A stretch of 64,000 bases of DNA from the NCBI RefSeq assembly GCF_015624505.1, contig NZ_CP061379.1, positions 2,418,001 through 2,482,000 of the forward strand, written 5' to 3'. This document shows, piece after piece, positions 7,887-17,059 of this stretch (position 1 is its first letter; each line of letters opens with the position of its first letter). The notes under the pieces are model-generated. The model had not been told where the DNA came from and ran no database searches. It was given only the letters and a program-made list of their open reading frames with translations. Origin of the DNA: Bradyrhizobium commune (GTDB taxonomy: Bacteria; Pseudomonadota; Alphaproteobacteria; Rhizobiales; Xanthobacteraceae). The translations under genes and the position numbers were made by a program.

Positions 7887-10857
7887 GACTGGGTTCCTTT
7901 GCAACGGGAGTGATCGTGGGATGGGTTTTGGCGCGATCGAGGCTCATCGCCAGCACGCGCGCGACGTGAAGTGCCTCGCGCTGGGTGCCGTCGTGGATCT
8001 GGTGGCGGCAGGAGGTGCCGTCGGCAACGACCAGCGTCGCCCGATCCGCCTTCCGGACCGCGGGCAGCAGCGACAGCTCGGCCATCTCGATCGAGGCATC
8101 GTAGGTGTCCGCGCCATAGCCGAAGGCGCCGGCCATGCCGCAGCAGCTCGATTCGATGGTCTCGACCTCGAGGCCGGGGACGAGGCGCAGCACCTGCTCG
8201 ACCGGCCTGAAGGCACCGAAGGATTTTTGGTGGCAATGGCCGTGCACGACGGCCTTCTCAGCGACGCTGCCGAGCGGCAATTGCAGGCGCCCGGCCTCGG
8301 CCTCGCGCACCAGAAACTCCTCGAAGGTCAGCGCATGGGCACCGACCGCCTTGGCGTCATTGTCCTTGCGCAGTGAGGCGAGCTCGTCGCGCAGCGTCAG
8401 TAGGCAGCTCGGCTCGAGGCCGACGATCGGCACGCCGCGCGCGGCAAAGGGCGCGAAGGCGGCGACGAGACGGTCGAGCTCAGTCTTCGCTTCGTCAACG
8501 AGACCGGCTGACAGGAAGGTGCGACCGCAGCAGAGCGGGCGGCTGCCGCTGGTTGGCGTCGGCAGATGCACGCGATAGCCGCCGGCCGCAAGCACGCGCA
8601 GCGCTGCGTCGAGGTTCTCGCGCTCATAGATGCGATTGAAAGTATCAGCGAACAGCACGACCTCGCGACCGCCCTCCGGCCCGATCTTGTCGGCGGGAGC
8701 TACGAACACATCGCTGCGGAAGGCGGGCAGCGCGCGGCGCGCGCTGATGCCGGCGAAGCGCTCGAACAGCTTTCGCAGCAGCGGACTGTGGTTGCGTAGA
8801 TTGGCGAGCGGCGCGACGCGCGCGGCGAGGCCGGCGTAGCGCGGCAGATAGCCGACCAGGCGGTCGCGCAGCGTCAACCCGTGCGAGGCCGCGCGTGCGG
8901 CCAGCACCTCGATCTTCATCTTGGCCATGTCGACGCCGGTCGGGCATTCGTGGCGGCAGGCCTTGCAGGAGACGCAGAGCTTTAGCGTTTCCATCATCTC
9001 GTCGGACGACAACGCGTCGGGACCGAGCTGGCCTGATATAGCGAGCCTCAAGGTGTTGGCGCGCCCGCGCGTGACATCCTTCTCGTTGCGCGTGGCGCGG
9101 TAGGACGGGCACATCACGCCGCCTTCGAGCTTGCGGCAGGCGCCGTTGTTGTTGCACATCTCGACCGCGCCCTGAAAACCGCCGCCGGCGCCGGGCCAGG
9201 CGGACCAGTCGAGTTTTGTCTTGAACTCGCCGACGCGATAGCCGGGCCGGTAGCGAAACAGCGAGCGGTCGTCCATCTTGGGCGCATCGACGATCTTGCC
9301 AGGGTTGAGCACGCCGTCGGGGTCGAAGCGGCGCTTGACTTCCCTGAAGTCGGCGACGAGGCGCTCGCCGAACATGCTCTCGTGAAATTCCGAGCGCACC
9401 AGGCCGTCGCCGTGCTCGCCGGAATGCGAGCCCTTGTACTCGCGCACCAGCGCGAAGGCTTCCTCCGCGATGGCGCGCATCGCCTCGACGTTTTTCTCCA
9501 GCTTCAGGTTCAGCACCGGGCGTACGTGCAGGCAGCCTTCGGACGCGTGCGCATACATCGTGCCGCTGGTGCCGTGCTTCGCGAACACCTCGTTCAGCCG
9601 TGCCGTGTAGTCGGCGAGATGCGGCAGCGGCACGGCGCAGTCCTCGACGAAGGAGACCGGCTTGCCCTCCTGCTTCATCGACATCATGACGTTGAGGCCG
9701 GCGGCGCGGAAATCGGCGATGCCGCTCTGCAGCGCGGGCTCGGTGATCTCCACCACGCCGCCCCATTTGCGCGTGTCGTTGTTCCAGCCGAAGCCGAGGT
9801 CGCCCATCAGCTCGGTGAGCTGCTTCAGGCGCGCGAGATTGTCCGCCTGGTCCTCCCCGGCAAATTCGACCACCAGCACGGCATCGGGATCGCCCTTGAT
9901 CGCCGCATTGATGATCGGCTTGAACATCGCGATGTCGCGGCCGAGCGCGATCATGGTGCGGTCGACCAGTTCGACCGCGATCGGCTTCAGCTTGACCAGA
10001 TGCTGGGCCGCATCCATGGCCTCGTAAAAGCTGCCGAAATGGCAGATTCCGAGCGCCTTGTTGCGGATGACGGGCCAGAGCTTCAGCTCGACCTTGGTGG
10101 TAAAGGCGAGGGTGCCCTCGGAGCCGACCAGCAGATGCGCCATGTTGTTCGGCGCGTTGCGCGGAACCAGGGCATCGAGATTGTAGCCGCCGACGCGGCG
10201 CTGCACCTTTGGGAAGCGCGCCGCGATCTCGTCGGCCTCGCGGGCGCCGAGATCCAGCATGTCGCGGAACAGCGGGCGCGTGCTGCTGCCGGCATCGATA
10301 TCGGAGAGATCGCGTGCGACCTCGCCAAAACGGCTCAGCGTGCCGTCGGCAAGGGAAGCCTCCATCGACAGCGTGTTGTCGCGCATGGTGCCGTAACGGA
10401 GCGAGCGGCCGCCGCAGGAGTTGTTGCCGGCCATGCCGCCGATGGTGGCGCGGGAGGCCGTGGAGACGTCGACCGGAAACCACAGGCCGTGCTTCCTGAG
10501 CCGGCGGTTGAGGTCGTCGAGCACGATGCCGGGCTCGACCACGCAGGTGCGGCCCTCGACGTCGAGCGACAGGACGCGGTTGAGGTGTTTTGAGAGATCG
10601 ACCACGAGGCCGTCATTGACGGTCTGGCCGCATTGCGAGGTGCCGCCGCCGCGCGGGGTGACCTTCACCCCCTCGTCGCGGGCGATCGCCAGCGAAAGCA
10701 GGGCCTCGTCCATGGTTTTCGGCACGACCACGCCTGATGGAACGATCTGGTAGAACGAAGCATCGGTGGCGTAGCGGCCGCGGCTGAAGCGATCGAACAG
10801 GACGTCGCCGGTGATGTCCGCGCGCAGGCGCCGTTCGAGCGAGGAGGCGTTTGTCAT
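7879..10857 (-). CDS. FAD-linked and Fe-S (GlcD-GlcF fused) dehydrogenase, YdiJ-like
   Basis: This 992-residue protein joins two modules. Residues about 25-530 are an FAD-binding PCMH/FAD-oxidase C domain: GGGTSQCGQTVNDG near the pyrophosphate loop, GNNSCGGRSLRYG, and the late FDPDGVLNPGKI. Residues about 590-990 are a GlcF-like part with 4Fe-4S cysteines (LCVSCKACRHECPTG) and two CCG motifs (RPLCCGRTFLSAG and SSCCGMAGAFGYG). Such fusions oxidise D-2-hydroxyacids (for example D-2-hydroxyglutarate or D-lactate) and pass electrons to the respiratory chain. The start at 10857 follows GGGACCAGG; an in-frame ATG lies at 10887. It is probably co-transcribed with the GlcG-like gene. Confidence 0.9.
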   Translation of the reverse strand: MTNASSLERRLRADITGDVLFDRFSRGRYATDASFYQIVPSGVVVPKTMDEALLSLAIARDEGVKVTPRGGGTSQCGQTVNDGLVVDLSKHLNRVLSLDVEGRTCVVEPGIVLDDLNRRLRKHGLWFPVDVSTASRATIGGMAGNNSCGGRSLRYGTMRDNTLSMEASLADGTLSRFGEVARDLSDIDAGSSTRPLFRDMLDLGAREADEIAARFPKVQRRVGGYNLDALVPRNAPNNMAHLLVGSEGTLAFTTKVELKLWPVIRNKALGICHFGSFYEAMDAAQHLVKLKPIAVELVDRTMIALGRDIAMFKPIINAAIKGDPDAVLVVEFAGEDQADNLARLKQLTELMGDLGFGWNNDTRKWGGVVEITEPALQSGIADFRAAGLNVMMSMKQEGKPVSFVEDCAVPLPHLADYTARLNEVFAKHGTSGTMYAHASEGCLHVRPVLNLKLEKNVEAMRAIAEEAFALVREYKGSHSGEHGDGLVRSEFHESMFGERLVADFREVKRRFDPDGVLNPGKIVDAPKMDDRSLFRYRPGYRVGEFKTKLDWSAWPGAGGGFQGAVEMCNNNGACRKLEGGVMCPSYRATRNEKDVTRGRANTLRLAISGQLGPDALSSDEMMETLKLCVSCKACRHECPTGVDMAKMKIEVLAARAASHGLTLRDRLVGYLPRYAGLAARVAPLANLRNHSPLLRKLFERFAGISARRALPAFRSDVFVAPADKIGPEGGREVVLFADTFNRIYERENLDAALRVLAAGGYRVHLPTPTSGSRPLCCGRTFLSAGLVDEAKTELDRLVAAFAPFAARGVPIVGLEPSCLLTLRDELASLRKDNDAKAVGAHALTFEEFLVREAEAGRLQLPLGSVAEKAVVHGHCHQKSFGAFRPVEQVLRLVPGLEVETIESSCCGMAGAFGYGADTYDASIEMAELSLLPAVRKADRATLVVADGTSCRHQIHDGTQREALHVARVLAMSLDRAKTHPTITPVAKEPSHG

Positions 10858-10922
10858 CCCTGGTCCCGGAGTGATCCAGCGAGGCACGTGGCAGCTGGAT
10901 TATTCATTCTTGTTTCTGACCG

Positions 10923-10949
10923 ATTATATTATGAATTCAAAATGAGCAA
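10923..10949 (-). promoter_or_regulatory. Candidate promoter and operator upstream of the FAD/Fe-S dehydrogenase
   Basis: Read on the minus strand there is TTGCTC (10944-10949), a 15-base spacer and TATAAT (10923-10928), placing the -10 about 65 bases before the start codon. The spacer contains ATTTTGAATTCAT (10931-10943), whose complement ATGAATTCAAAAT recurs with one change at 11778-11790, on the other side of the GntR gene. The location suggests a repressor site. The spacer is shorter than ideal. Confidence 0.35.
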
Positions 10950-10961
10950 GCCAGCCGCCCT

Positions 10962-11699
10962 TCAGGCCGATGCCGGCGCCTCGTCTTGAGGCTCGGTCAG
11001 GTGCTCGATCGCGGCCATCCGCTTGTTGCGCAGATGCAGGAACAGGATGTCGCTGAGCTCGCTGCCGGCGCGGCGGCGCAGGGCATCGAGGATTGCCTCG
11101 TGCTCGCGCATCGCCTCGGCCCAGCGCTGCCGCTTGCGAGCGAAATTGGCGGAGTAGCGGACGCGGCGGATTCTCCCTGCAAAATTGGCGTAGGCGATCT
11201 TCAGCGTCTCGTTGCGAGCGGCGGCGACGATGCTCTCGTGGATGCGCTGGTTGGTCTGGAAATAGCCATGCATGTCGCGGTGCAGATAGTGGCCGTACAT
11301 CTCGTAATGCAGCTGCTCGATCGCGGCGATTTCCGCATCTGTAATGGCCTCGCAGGCGAGGCGCCCGGCGAGGCTTTCGAGGCCCGCCATCACGTCGAAC
11401 AGCTCTTCCAGGTCGCGCTGGCTGAGCTGGCGGATTCGGGCGCCGCGGTTGGGCAAAAGCTCGATCAGGCCCTCGGCGGCGAGCACTTTCAGCGCCTCGC
11501 GCAGCGGTGTGCGGGAGATGCCGAACATCTCGCAGAGCTGGCGCTCGGGAACGCGGGCGCCGTCGGGAATGTTGCCTTCCACGACGTAGTCGCGCAGCCG
11601 CAGCAGCACCTCGCCATGTAGCGATGCTGCCTCGCGGTCGCCGCCATTTTGGGCGGGTGCGGCGATCGGAACCCCGGTGTCGGGAATCGTGGATTTCAT
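10962..11699 (-). CDS. GntR family regulator, FadR/FCD subfamily
   Basis: The protein is 245 residues from the ATG at 11699. Residues about 25-95 form the winged helix-turn-helix (LHGEVLLRLRDYVVEGNIP, VPERQLCEMFGISRTPLREA, LIELLPNRGARI). The FCD ligand domain follows (LEELFDVMAGLESLAGRLA, NQRIHESIVAAARN, AMREHEAILDALRRR), with the metal/ligand-binding Asp and His positions visible. FCD regulators usually repress neighbouring catabolic genes until a carboxylate inducer binds. It sits between the dehydrogenase and the aminotransferase/MFS genes and shares an AT-rich intergenic region with the latter, which fits a local repressor. Confidence 0.92.
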   Translation of the reverse strand: MKSTIPDTGVPIAAPAQNGGDREAASLHGEVLLRLRDYVVEGNIPDGARVPERQLCEMFGISRTPLREALKVLAAEGLIELLPNRGARIRQLSQRDLEELFDVMAGLESLAGRLACEAITDAEIAAIEQLHYEMYGHYLHRDMHGYFQTNQRIHESIVAAARNETLKIAYANFAGRIRRVRYSANFARKRQRWAEAMREHEAILDALRRRAGSELSDILFLHLRNKRMAAIEHLTEPQDEAPASA

Positions 11700-11762
11700 T
11701 TGCAGCACAGTAATTTGCCCGTTGGATCGCGTCGACGTCCACAATCGAATACCAAATTTCGG

Positions 11763-11791
11763 TTGAAAGTACAAAAAATGAATGCAAAATA
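11763..11791 (+). promoter_or_regulatory. Candidate promoter and operator upstream of the first aminotransferase
   Basis: In the GntR/aminotransferase intergenic region, TTGAAA (11763-11768) precedes a 17-base spacer and a weak -10-like AAAATA (11786-11791), about 42 bases before the ATG at 11833. The motif ATGAATGCAAAAT (11778-11790) lies over this promoter and matches 12 of 13 bases of the site near the dehydrogenase gene. The -10 is poor, so the promoter call rests mainly on the shared motif and local AT richness. Confidence 0.3.
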
Positions 11792-11832
11792 GCCAACAGA
11801 GCCGGCCAGAACCCGCCGCCAGGGAGGTTTTC

Positions 11833-13035
11833 ATGCATCAGGGACGCCATTTCCTTCAAATTCCGGGCCCGAGCCCGGTCCCCGAGCGCGTGTTGCGCGC
11901 CATGGACATGCCGGTGATCGACCACCGCAGCGCGGAGTTCGGCGAGCTCGGCCGCACCGTGCTCGAGGGCAGCCAGACCATTTTCCAGACCAAGGGCCCG
12001 GTCATCATCTTCCCCTCGTCGGGGACCGGTGCCTGGGAGGCTGCGATCGTCAACACGCTGTCGCCGGGCGACAAGGTGCTGATGGTCGAGACCGGCCATT
12101 TCGCCACGCTGTGGCGGCAGATGGCCGGCCGCTTCGGCATCGAGGTCGATTTCGTTCCGGGCGACTGGCGCCGTGGCGCCGACCCGGCCGTGATTGAAGC
12201 CCGGCTCGCCGAGGACAAGGCCCGCGCGATCAAGGCCGTGATGGTCGTGCATAACGAGACCTCGACCGGCGCGACCAGCCGCATCGCCGAGATCCGCGCC
12301 GCGATCGATCGCACGGGGCATCCGGCGTTGCTGATGGTCGACACCATCTCCTCGCTCGGCTCGGTCGATTTCCGCCACGACGAGTGGAAGGTCGATGTCA
12401 GCGTCAGCTGCTCGCAGAAGGGTTTCATGCTGCCGCCCGGCCTCGGCTTCAACGCGATCTCGGAGAAAGCGCTCACTGCATCGAAGACCAACAAGATGCC
12501 GCGCTCCTATTTCGACTGGGAGGAAATGCTCAAGCCCAATGCAAAAGGCTTCTTCCCCTACACGCCGGCGACCAACCTGCTCTACGGCCTGCGCGAAGCC
12601 ATCGCGATGCTGCTTGAGGAGGGACTCGACAACGTGTTTGCGCGGCATCAGCGGCTGGCTGCGGCCACCCGCGCCGCCGTCAATCATTGGGGCCTCGAAG
12701 TGCTCTGTCAGGAGCCGGCCGAGTTCTCGCCGGTGCTGACGGCCGTGCTGATGCCGCCGGGACATGATGCGGATCAGTTCCGCAAGATCGTGCTCGACAA
12801 TTACAACATGTCGCTCGGCTCGGGCCTGTCGAAGGTCGCCGGAAAGGTCTTCCGCATCGGCCATCTCGGCGAATGCAATGCGCTGACGCTGCTCGGCGCG
12901 CTCACCGGCGTGGAGATGGGCCTGTCGGTCGCCGGCGTGCCGCATCGCTCCGGCGGCGTCGATGTCGCGATGAAGCTGCTGGAGCAGCGGCCGCAGGGAA
13001 ATGCATCACCGCATCTCAAAGTGGTCGGCACCTAA
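11833..13035 (+). CDS. Serine-glyoxylate-type (class V) aminotransferase, copy 1
   Basis: This 400-residue fold-type I PLP enzyme starts at the ATG at 11833 with AGGGAGG five bases upstream. It has the family opening FLQIPGPSPVPERVLRAM, the phosphate-binding SSGTGAWEAA, the cofactor Asp in MVDTISSLGS, and PLP Lys196 in SCSQKGFMLPPG. It most resembles serine-glyoxylate and alanine-glyoxylate aminotransferases, which move an amino group to glyoxylate to give glycine. The MFS gene follows 53 bases downstream and a second homologous enzyme after that. The amino donor is not certain. Confidence 0.88.
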   Translation: MHQGRHFLQIPGPSPVPERVLRAMDMPVIDHRSAEFGELGRTVLEGSQTIFQTKGPVIIFPSSGTGAWEAAIVNTLSPGDKVLMVETGHFATLWRQMAGRFGIEVDFVPGDWRRGADPAVIEARLAEDKARAIKAVMVVHNETSTGATSRIAEIRAAIDRTGHPALLMVDTISSLGSVDFRHDEWKVDVSVSCSQKGFMLPPGLGFNAISEKALTASKTNKMPRSYFDWEEMLKPNAKGFFPYTPATNLLYGLREAIAMLLEEGLDNVFARHQRLAAATRAAVNHWGLEVLCQEPAEFSPVLTAVLMPPGHDADQFRKIVLDNYNMSLGSGLSKVAGKVFRIGHLGECNALTLLGALTGVEMGLSVAGVPHRSGGVDVAMKLLEQRPQGNASPHLKVVGT

Positions 13036-13088
13036 GCCGCGCGGGACACGCGGGCGGCAACCATAAGAAGCGATCAGGGAGGGTGGAG

Positions 13089-14372
13089 ATGAAAATCCGG
13101 TTCAAGGCCACGCATGTCGTGCTGGCGATGCTCTGCGCGATGTATTTCATCACCTATGTCGACCGGGTGAACATCGGCACGGCGGCGAGCGAGATCCAGA
13201 AGGAGCTGGGTCTGTCGAACACGCAGCTTGGCCTCGTCTTCTCCGCCTTCGCTTATCCCTATCTGCTGTTCCAGGTGATCGGCGGCTGGGTCGGCGATCA
13301 TTTCGGGCCGCGCAAGACGCTGTTCTGGTGCGGCATGATCTGGGCGGCCGCCACCATCTCGACCGGCTTCGTGAATGGCCTTGGCGCACTGTTCGTCGCG
13401 CGTTTCGCGCTCGGCTTCGGCGAAGGGGCGACGTTCCCGACCGCAACGCGCGCGATGCAATATTGGACGCCGGCGAACCGCCGCGGTTTCGCGCAAGGCC
13501 TGACCCATTCCTTTGCCCGGCTCGGCAACGCGGTAACGCCGCCGGTGGTGGCGCTGTTGATCCTGTGGCTGACCTGGCGCGGCGCCTTCGTCGTGCTTGG
13601 CTTCGTCAGCCTGATCTGGGGCGTGATCTGGGTCTGGTACTTCCGCAACGAGCCGAAGGAGCACGCTTCGATCACCGAAGCCGAGCTCGCGGCGCTGCCG
13701 CCGCGTCCGACCGGCGAGCGGCCGCAGGTGCCGTGGGGGCCGCTGTTCAGCCGGATGTGGCCGGTGACGCTGACCTATTTCTGCTATGGCTGGAGCCTGT
13801 GGCTCTATCTCAACTGGCTGCCGCTGTTCTTCAAGAACAACTACAATCTCGATATCAAGAACTCGGCGCTGTTTGCCTCCGGCGTGTTCTTCGCCGGCGT
13901 GATCGGCGACAGCGTCGGCGGCGTCATTTCCGATCGCATCCTCGAGCGCACCGGCAACGTTCGCCTGGCGCGGCTCAGCGTCACCGTTGCGGGATTTGCG
14001 GGAGCGCTGCTCTCGCTGTTTCCGATCCTGTTCGTCCACGACATCACCATCGTCGCGCTGTGCCTGTCGGCCGGCTTCTTCTGCGCCGAGCTGGTGATCG
14101 GCCCGATGTGGTCGATCCCGATGGACATCGCCCCGAAATATTCCGGCACCGCGTCGGGGTTGATGAACACGGGCTCGGCGTTCGCGGCCATCGTCTCCCC
14201 GCTGGTCGCAGGCTTCGTGATCGACGCGACCGGTAACTGGTACCTCCCGTTCCTGATGTCGATGGGGCTATTGCTGCTCGGCGGCGTCTCCGCCTTCCTG
14301 ATGCACCCCGAACGCCCGTTCGCGGAGGTCGAGGGCAGGGGGCCGTCCGGCAAGATGGTGGCCGCCGAATAG
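13089..14372 (+). CDS. MFS transporter, anion:cation symporter (ACS)-like
   Basis: The protein is 427 residues with about twelve membrane segments and starts at the ATG at 13089 behind GGGAGGGTGGAG. The opening (MYFITYVDRVNIGTAASEIQ) and the first cytoplasmic loop motif (GGWVGDHFGPRKTLF) are typical of the ACS family, which takes up organic anions such as glucarate, tartrate, phthalate or hydroxyacids. GFGEGATFPTATRAM matches the conserved segment after helix 4. Its position between two aminotransferase genes implies that it imports the substrate of this pathway. Confidence 0.9.
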   Translation: MKIRFKATHVVLAMLCAMYFITYVDRVNIGTAASEIQKELGLSNTQLGLVFSAFAYPYLLFQVIGGWVGDHFGPRKTLFWCGMIWAAATISTGFVNGLGALFVARFALGFGEGATFPTATRAMQYWTPANRRGFAQGLTHSFARLGNAVTPPVVALLILWLTWRGAFVVLGFVSLIWGVIWVWYFRNEPKEHASITEAELAALPPRPTGERPQVPWGPLFSRMWPVTLTYFCYGWSLWLYLNWLPLFFKNNYNLDIKNSALFASGVFFAGVIGDSVGGVISDRILERTGNVRLARLSVTVAGFAGALLSLFPILFVHDITIVALCLSAGFFCAELVIGPMWSIPMDIAPKYSGTASGLMNTGSAFAAIVSPLVAGFVIDATGNWYLPFLMSMGLLLLGGVSAFLMHPERPFAEVEGRGPSGKMVAAE

Positions 14373-14488
14373 GGGGCGGCGGAGGTCCACCGCTTATGCA
14401 TGGAAGTCGCCCTTTGGAGAGGGGACAAGCCGGTCAAATGGTGCTATTCGGCGGCCATCAAAACAAGGCTAGACCGGGAAGGACGCCG

Positions 14489-15688
14489 ATGACCGTGCAT
14501 ACTGGAAGGCATTTCTTACAGATTCCAGGACCGACCAATGTGCCCGACCGCGTGCTGCGGGCGATGGACATGCCGACGCTGGACCATCGCGGTCCCGAAT
14601 TCGCCGAGCTCGGCTTTGCCGTCTTGGCCTCGATGCAACGCGTGTTCCGCACCAAGCAGCCCGTGATCATCTTTCCCTCGTCCGGCACCGGTGCCTGGGA
14701 AGCGGCGATGGTCAATGTGCTCGCCCCCGGCGACAAGGTTTTGATGTGCGAGACCGGCCAGTTCGCCGTGCTGTGGCGCGGCATCGCCGACAAGTTCAAG
14801 CTCGATGTCGACTTCATCCCGGGCGACTGGCGCCATGGCGCCGATCTTGCCGAGATCGAGAAGCGCCTCGCGGCGGACAAGCGGCACACCATCAAGGCGG
14901 TCTGCGTCGTCCACAACGAGACCTCGACCGGCTGCGTCACGCCGCCCGCGGAGGTGCGCAAGATCCTCGATCGCACCAAACATCCGGCGCTGTTGATGGT
15001 CGACACCATCTCCGGCCTCGGCTCGATGGAATATGAGCACGACGCCTGGGGCATCGACGTCTCGGTTGCGGGCTCGCAGAAGGGCCTGATGCTGCCGCCG
15101 GGTCTCGGCTTCAACGCCGTGTCGGAGAAGGCGCTTAGCGTTGCCAAGGCCAATCCGGGCATGCGCTCCTATTGGGACTGGCAGGAGGTCATCACCTTCA
15201 ACAAGCTCGGCACCTTCCCCTATACGCCTGCGACCAATCTGCTCTACGGCCTGCGCGAGGCGGTGAAGATGCTGGAGGAGGAAGGTCTCGAGAACGTCTG
15301 GACCCGCCATAAGCGCCACAGCGCGGCGACGCGCGCCGCGGCCAAGGTCTGGGGTCTCGAGACGCAGTGCGCCGATCCGGCCGCACACTCGCCGGCATTG
15401 ACCGGCGTGCGGGTGCCTGACGGACACGACGCCGACGCCTTCCGCAAGGTGGTGCTGGACAACTTCGACATGTCGCTCGGCACCGGCCTGAACAAGGTCA
15501 AGGGCAAGGTGTTCCGCATCGGCCATATCGGCCACTTCAACGATCTGATGCTGATGGGCACGCTCGCCGGCGTCGAGATGGGCCTGGATCTTGCAAAGAT
15601 CCCGCACAGAAGCGGCGGCGTGCTGGCGGCCATGGACGTCCTGAAGGGACGCGACGTGGTGCCGATGGCCAAAGCTCAGGTGGCCTGA
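14489..15688 (+). CDS. Serine-glyoxylate-type (class V) aminotransferase, copy 2
   Basis: The protein is 399 residues from the ATG at 14489 (GGGAAGGA upstream) and is a close paralogue of the protein encoded at 11833-13035; by eye well over half of the residues agree along the whole length. It keeps SSGTGAWEAA, MVDTISGLGS and PLP Lys198 in GSQKGLMLPPG. Differences cluster around substrate-side segments (for example CETGQFAVLWRGI versus VETGHFATLWRQM), so the two may use different donors. The crotonase gene follows 27 bases downstream, probably in the same operon. Confidence 0.9.
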   Translation: MTVHTGRHFLQIPGPTNVPDRVLRAMDMPTLDHRGPEFAELGFAVLASMQRVFRTKQPVIIFPSSGTGAWEAAMVNVLAPGDKVLMCETGQFAVLWRGIADKFKLDVDFIPGDWRHGADLAEIEKRLAADKRHTIKAVCVVHNETSTGCVTPPAEVRKILDRTKHPALLMVDTISGLGSMEYEHDAWGIDVSVAGSQKGLMLPPGLGFNAVSEKALSVAKANPGMRSYWDWQEVITFNKLGTFPYTPATNLLYGLREAVKMLEEEGLENVWTRHKRHSAATRAAAKVWGLETQCADPAAHSPALTGVRVPDGHDADAFRKVVLDNFDMSLGTGLNKVKGKVFRIGHIGHFNDLMLMGTLAGVEMGLDLAKIPHRSGGVLAAMDVLKGRDVVPMAKAQVA

Positions 15689-15715
15689 ACCAACTCAACG
15701 AAGAAGAGACGCGCG

Positions 15716-16513
15716 ATGAATGCACCGACGACGACCAACGAAGACCTGCTCTACTCCGTCACCGACGGCATCGCGCGGATCACCTTCAACCGCCCGCAGG
15801 CGCGCAACGCCATGACCTTCGCCATGTATGACCGCATGGCGGAGATCTGCACCGAGATCAACGCGGACCGTTCGATCAAGGCGCTGATCCTGACCGGCGC
15901 CGGCGACAAGGCGTTTGCGTCGGGCACCGACATCTCGCAATTCCGGGCGTTCAAGACCGCGCAGGATGCGCTCGACTACGAGTCGCGGATCGACCGTGTG
16001 CTCGGCACCCTGGAGCAGTGCCGCGTTCCCGTGATCGCGGCAATCGCAGGCGCCTGCACCGGCGGCGGTGCCGGCATCGCAGCCTGCTGCGACTTGCGCA
16101 TCGGCACCGAGACGACGCGCATGGGATTCCCGATCGCGCGCACGCTCGGCAATTGCCTGTCGATGTCCAACATCAGCCGCATCGTCGCGCTGGTCGGTCC
16201 CGCCCGCACCAAGGACATGATCTTCAGGGCGCGTCTGGTGGAGGCGCAGGAAGCGCTGGCGCTCGGCCTGCTCACTGAAATCGTGCCCGACGTCGAGACG
16301 CTGCAGCGCCGCGCCGACGAGATGGCAAAGCTGGTCGCAAGTCATGCGCCCCTCACGATGGAAACGGCCAAGGAGGCGGTGCGACGAATCCGTCCGACGT
16401 TGTCGCGTGAGGAGGGCCAGGACCTGATCCTCAAGGCCTATATGAGTGAAGATTTTCGCGAAGGCATGGACGCCTTCCTCAACAAGCGTACGCCCGTCTG
16501 GAAGGGCAAGTAG
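15716..16513 (+). CDS. Crotonase-fold enoyl-CoA hydratase/isomerase family protein
   Basis: The protein is 265 residues from the ATG at 15716 with GAAGAAGAGA upstream. The crotonase N-terminal strand (ARITFNRPQARNAM) and oxyanion-hole segment (DKAFASGTDISQF) are present. At the two places where hydratases have glutamate it reads TGGGAGIAACCD and MGFPIARTLGN, with no acidic residue, so ordinary enoyl-CoA hydration is unlikely. The ending RTPVWKGK is typical of the family. It closes the aminotransferase/MFS operon; its role there is unknown. Confidence 0.85.
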   Translation: MNAPTTTNEDLLYSVTDGIARITFNRPQARNAMTFAMYDRMAEICTEINADRSIKALILTGAGDKAFASGTDISQFRAFKTAQDALDYESRIDRVLGTLEQCRVPVIAAIAGACTGGGAGIAACCDLRIGTETTRMGFPIARTLGNCLSMSNISRIVALVGPARTKDMIFRARLVEAQEALALGLLTEIVPDVETLQRRADEMAKLVASHAPLTMETAKEAVRRIRPTLSREEGQDLILKAYMSEDFREGMDAFLNKRTPVWKGK

Positions 16514-16522
16514 CGCGCGCCA

Positions 16523-16556
16523 GGCTTTTTGCGCCGCCGCGATGGCGCAAAAGGCC
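16523..16556 (+). terminator. Strong hairpin ten bases after the crotonase stop
   Basis: Arms GGCTTTTTGCGCC (16523-16535) and GGCGCAAAAGGCC (16544-16556) pair over 13 positions with one G-T-type wobble around an eight-base loop. It lies where the operon would end. There is no T run after it, so termination efficiency is uncertain. Confidence 0.5.
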
Positions 16557-17059
16557 AAGGCGACCGGTGACGTCAATCGTCGGCCGCTCAGCAATTTCAA
16601 ATGTCGCAAATCTGTCAAGCGGTTCCGGCGCATGGAACCGCGGTTGCGCGCGTGCGCGTCGACGTGTCCACGTTGACGGCGCGACGAGCTCGGGCATAAG
16701 ATCGCGGAGGTTGCATTCCACCGTCTCGTTTTTTCAAGCAACGGGCCGGTCGGTTGATGTGAGTGCAGTCGAATTGAGCGACATGAATTACGTGATGCGT
16801 GCTGCAACCCGAAGTCATTGAACTGAAATCGAACTGAAAAAGTAGTGAAGTAGTTTTCGACGACGCGAGCTGCGCCAGAATTTCATTGCTGCTGACCATC
16901 CCGACGCCGGGCTCGGCCTCGCGACCAAGCCAAGACCACCAAGCCAAGATCGACGAGCCAAGACTGTTTAAGTCACGTCTGATTTCTCAGACCGATTAGT
17001 CGCGTCGCCGCGTCTTCGAGCGGCGCCGTCTCCATGGCAACGCAGGCAGGGGTTTTCCC
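16557..17059. other. 503-base noncoding stretch upstream of the VCBS adhesin gene
   Basis: No convincing gene is present. The only repeated structure is a 12-base direct repeat, ACCAAGCCAAGA, at 16924-16935 and 16938-16949, with a partial third copy near 16955. The long leader before the adhesin start at 17060 could carry its promoter and regulatory sites, but no clear -35/-10 pair was recognised. Confidence 0.4.
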
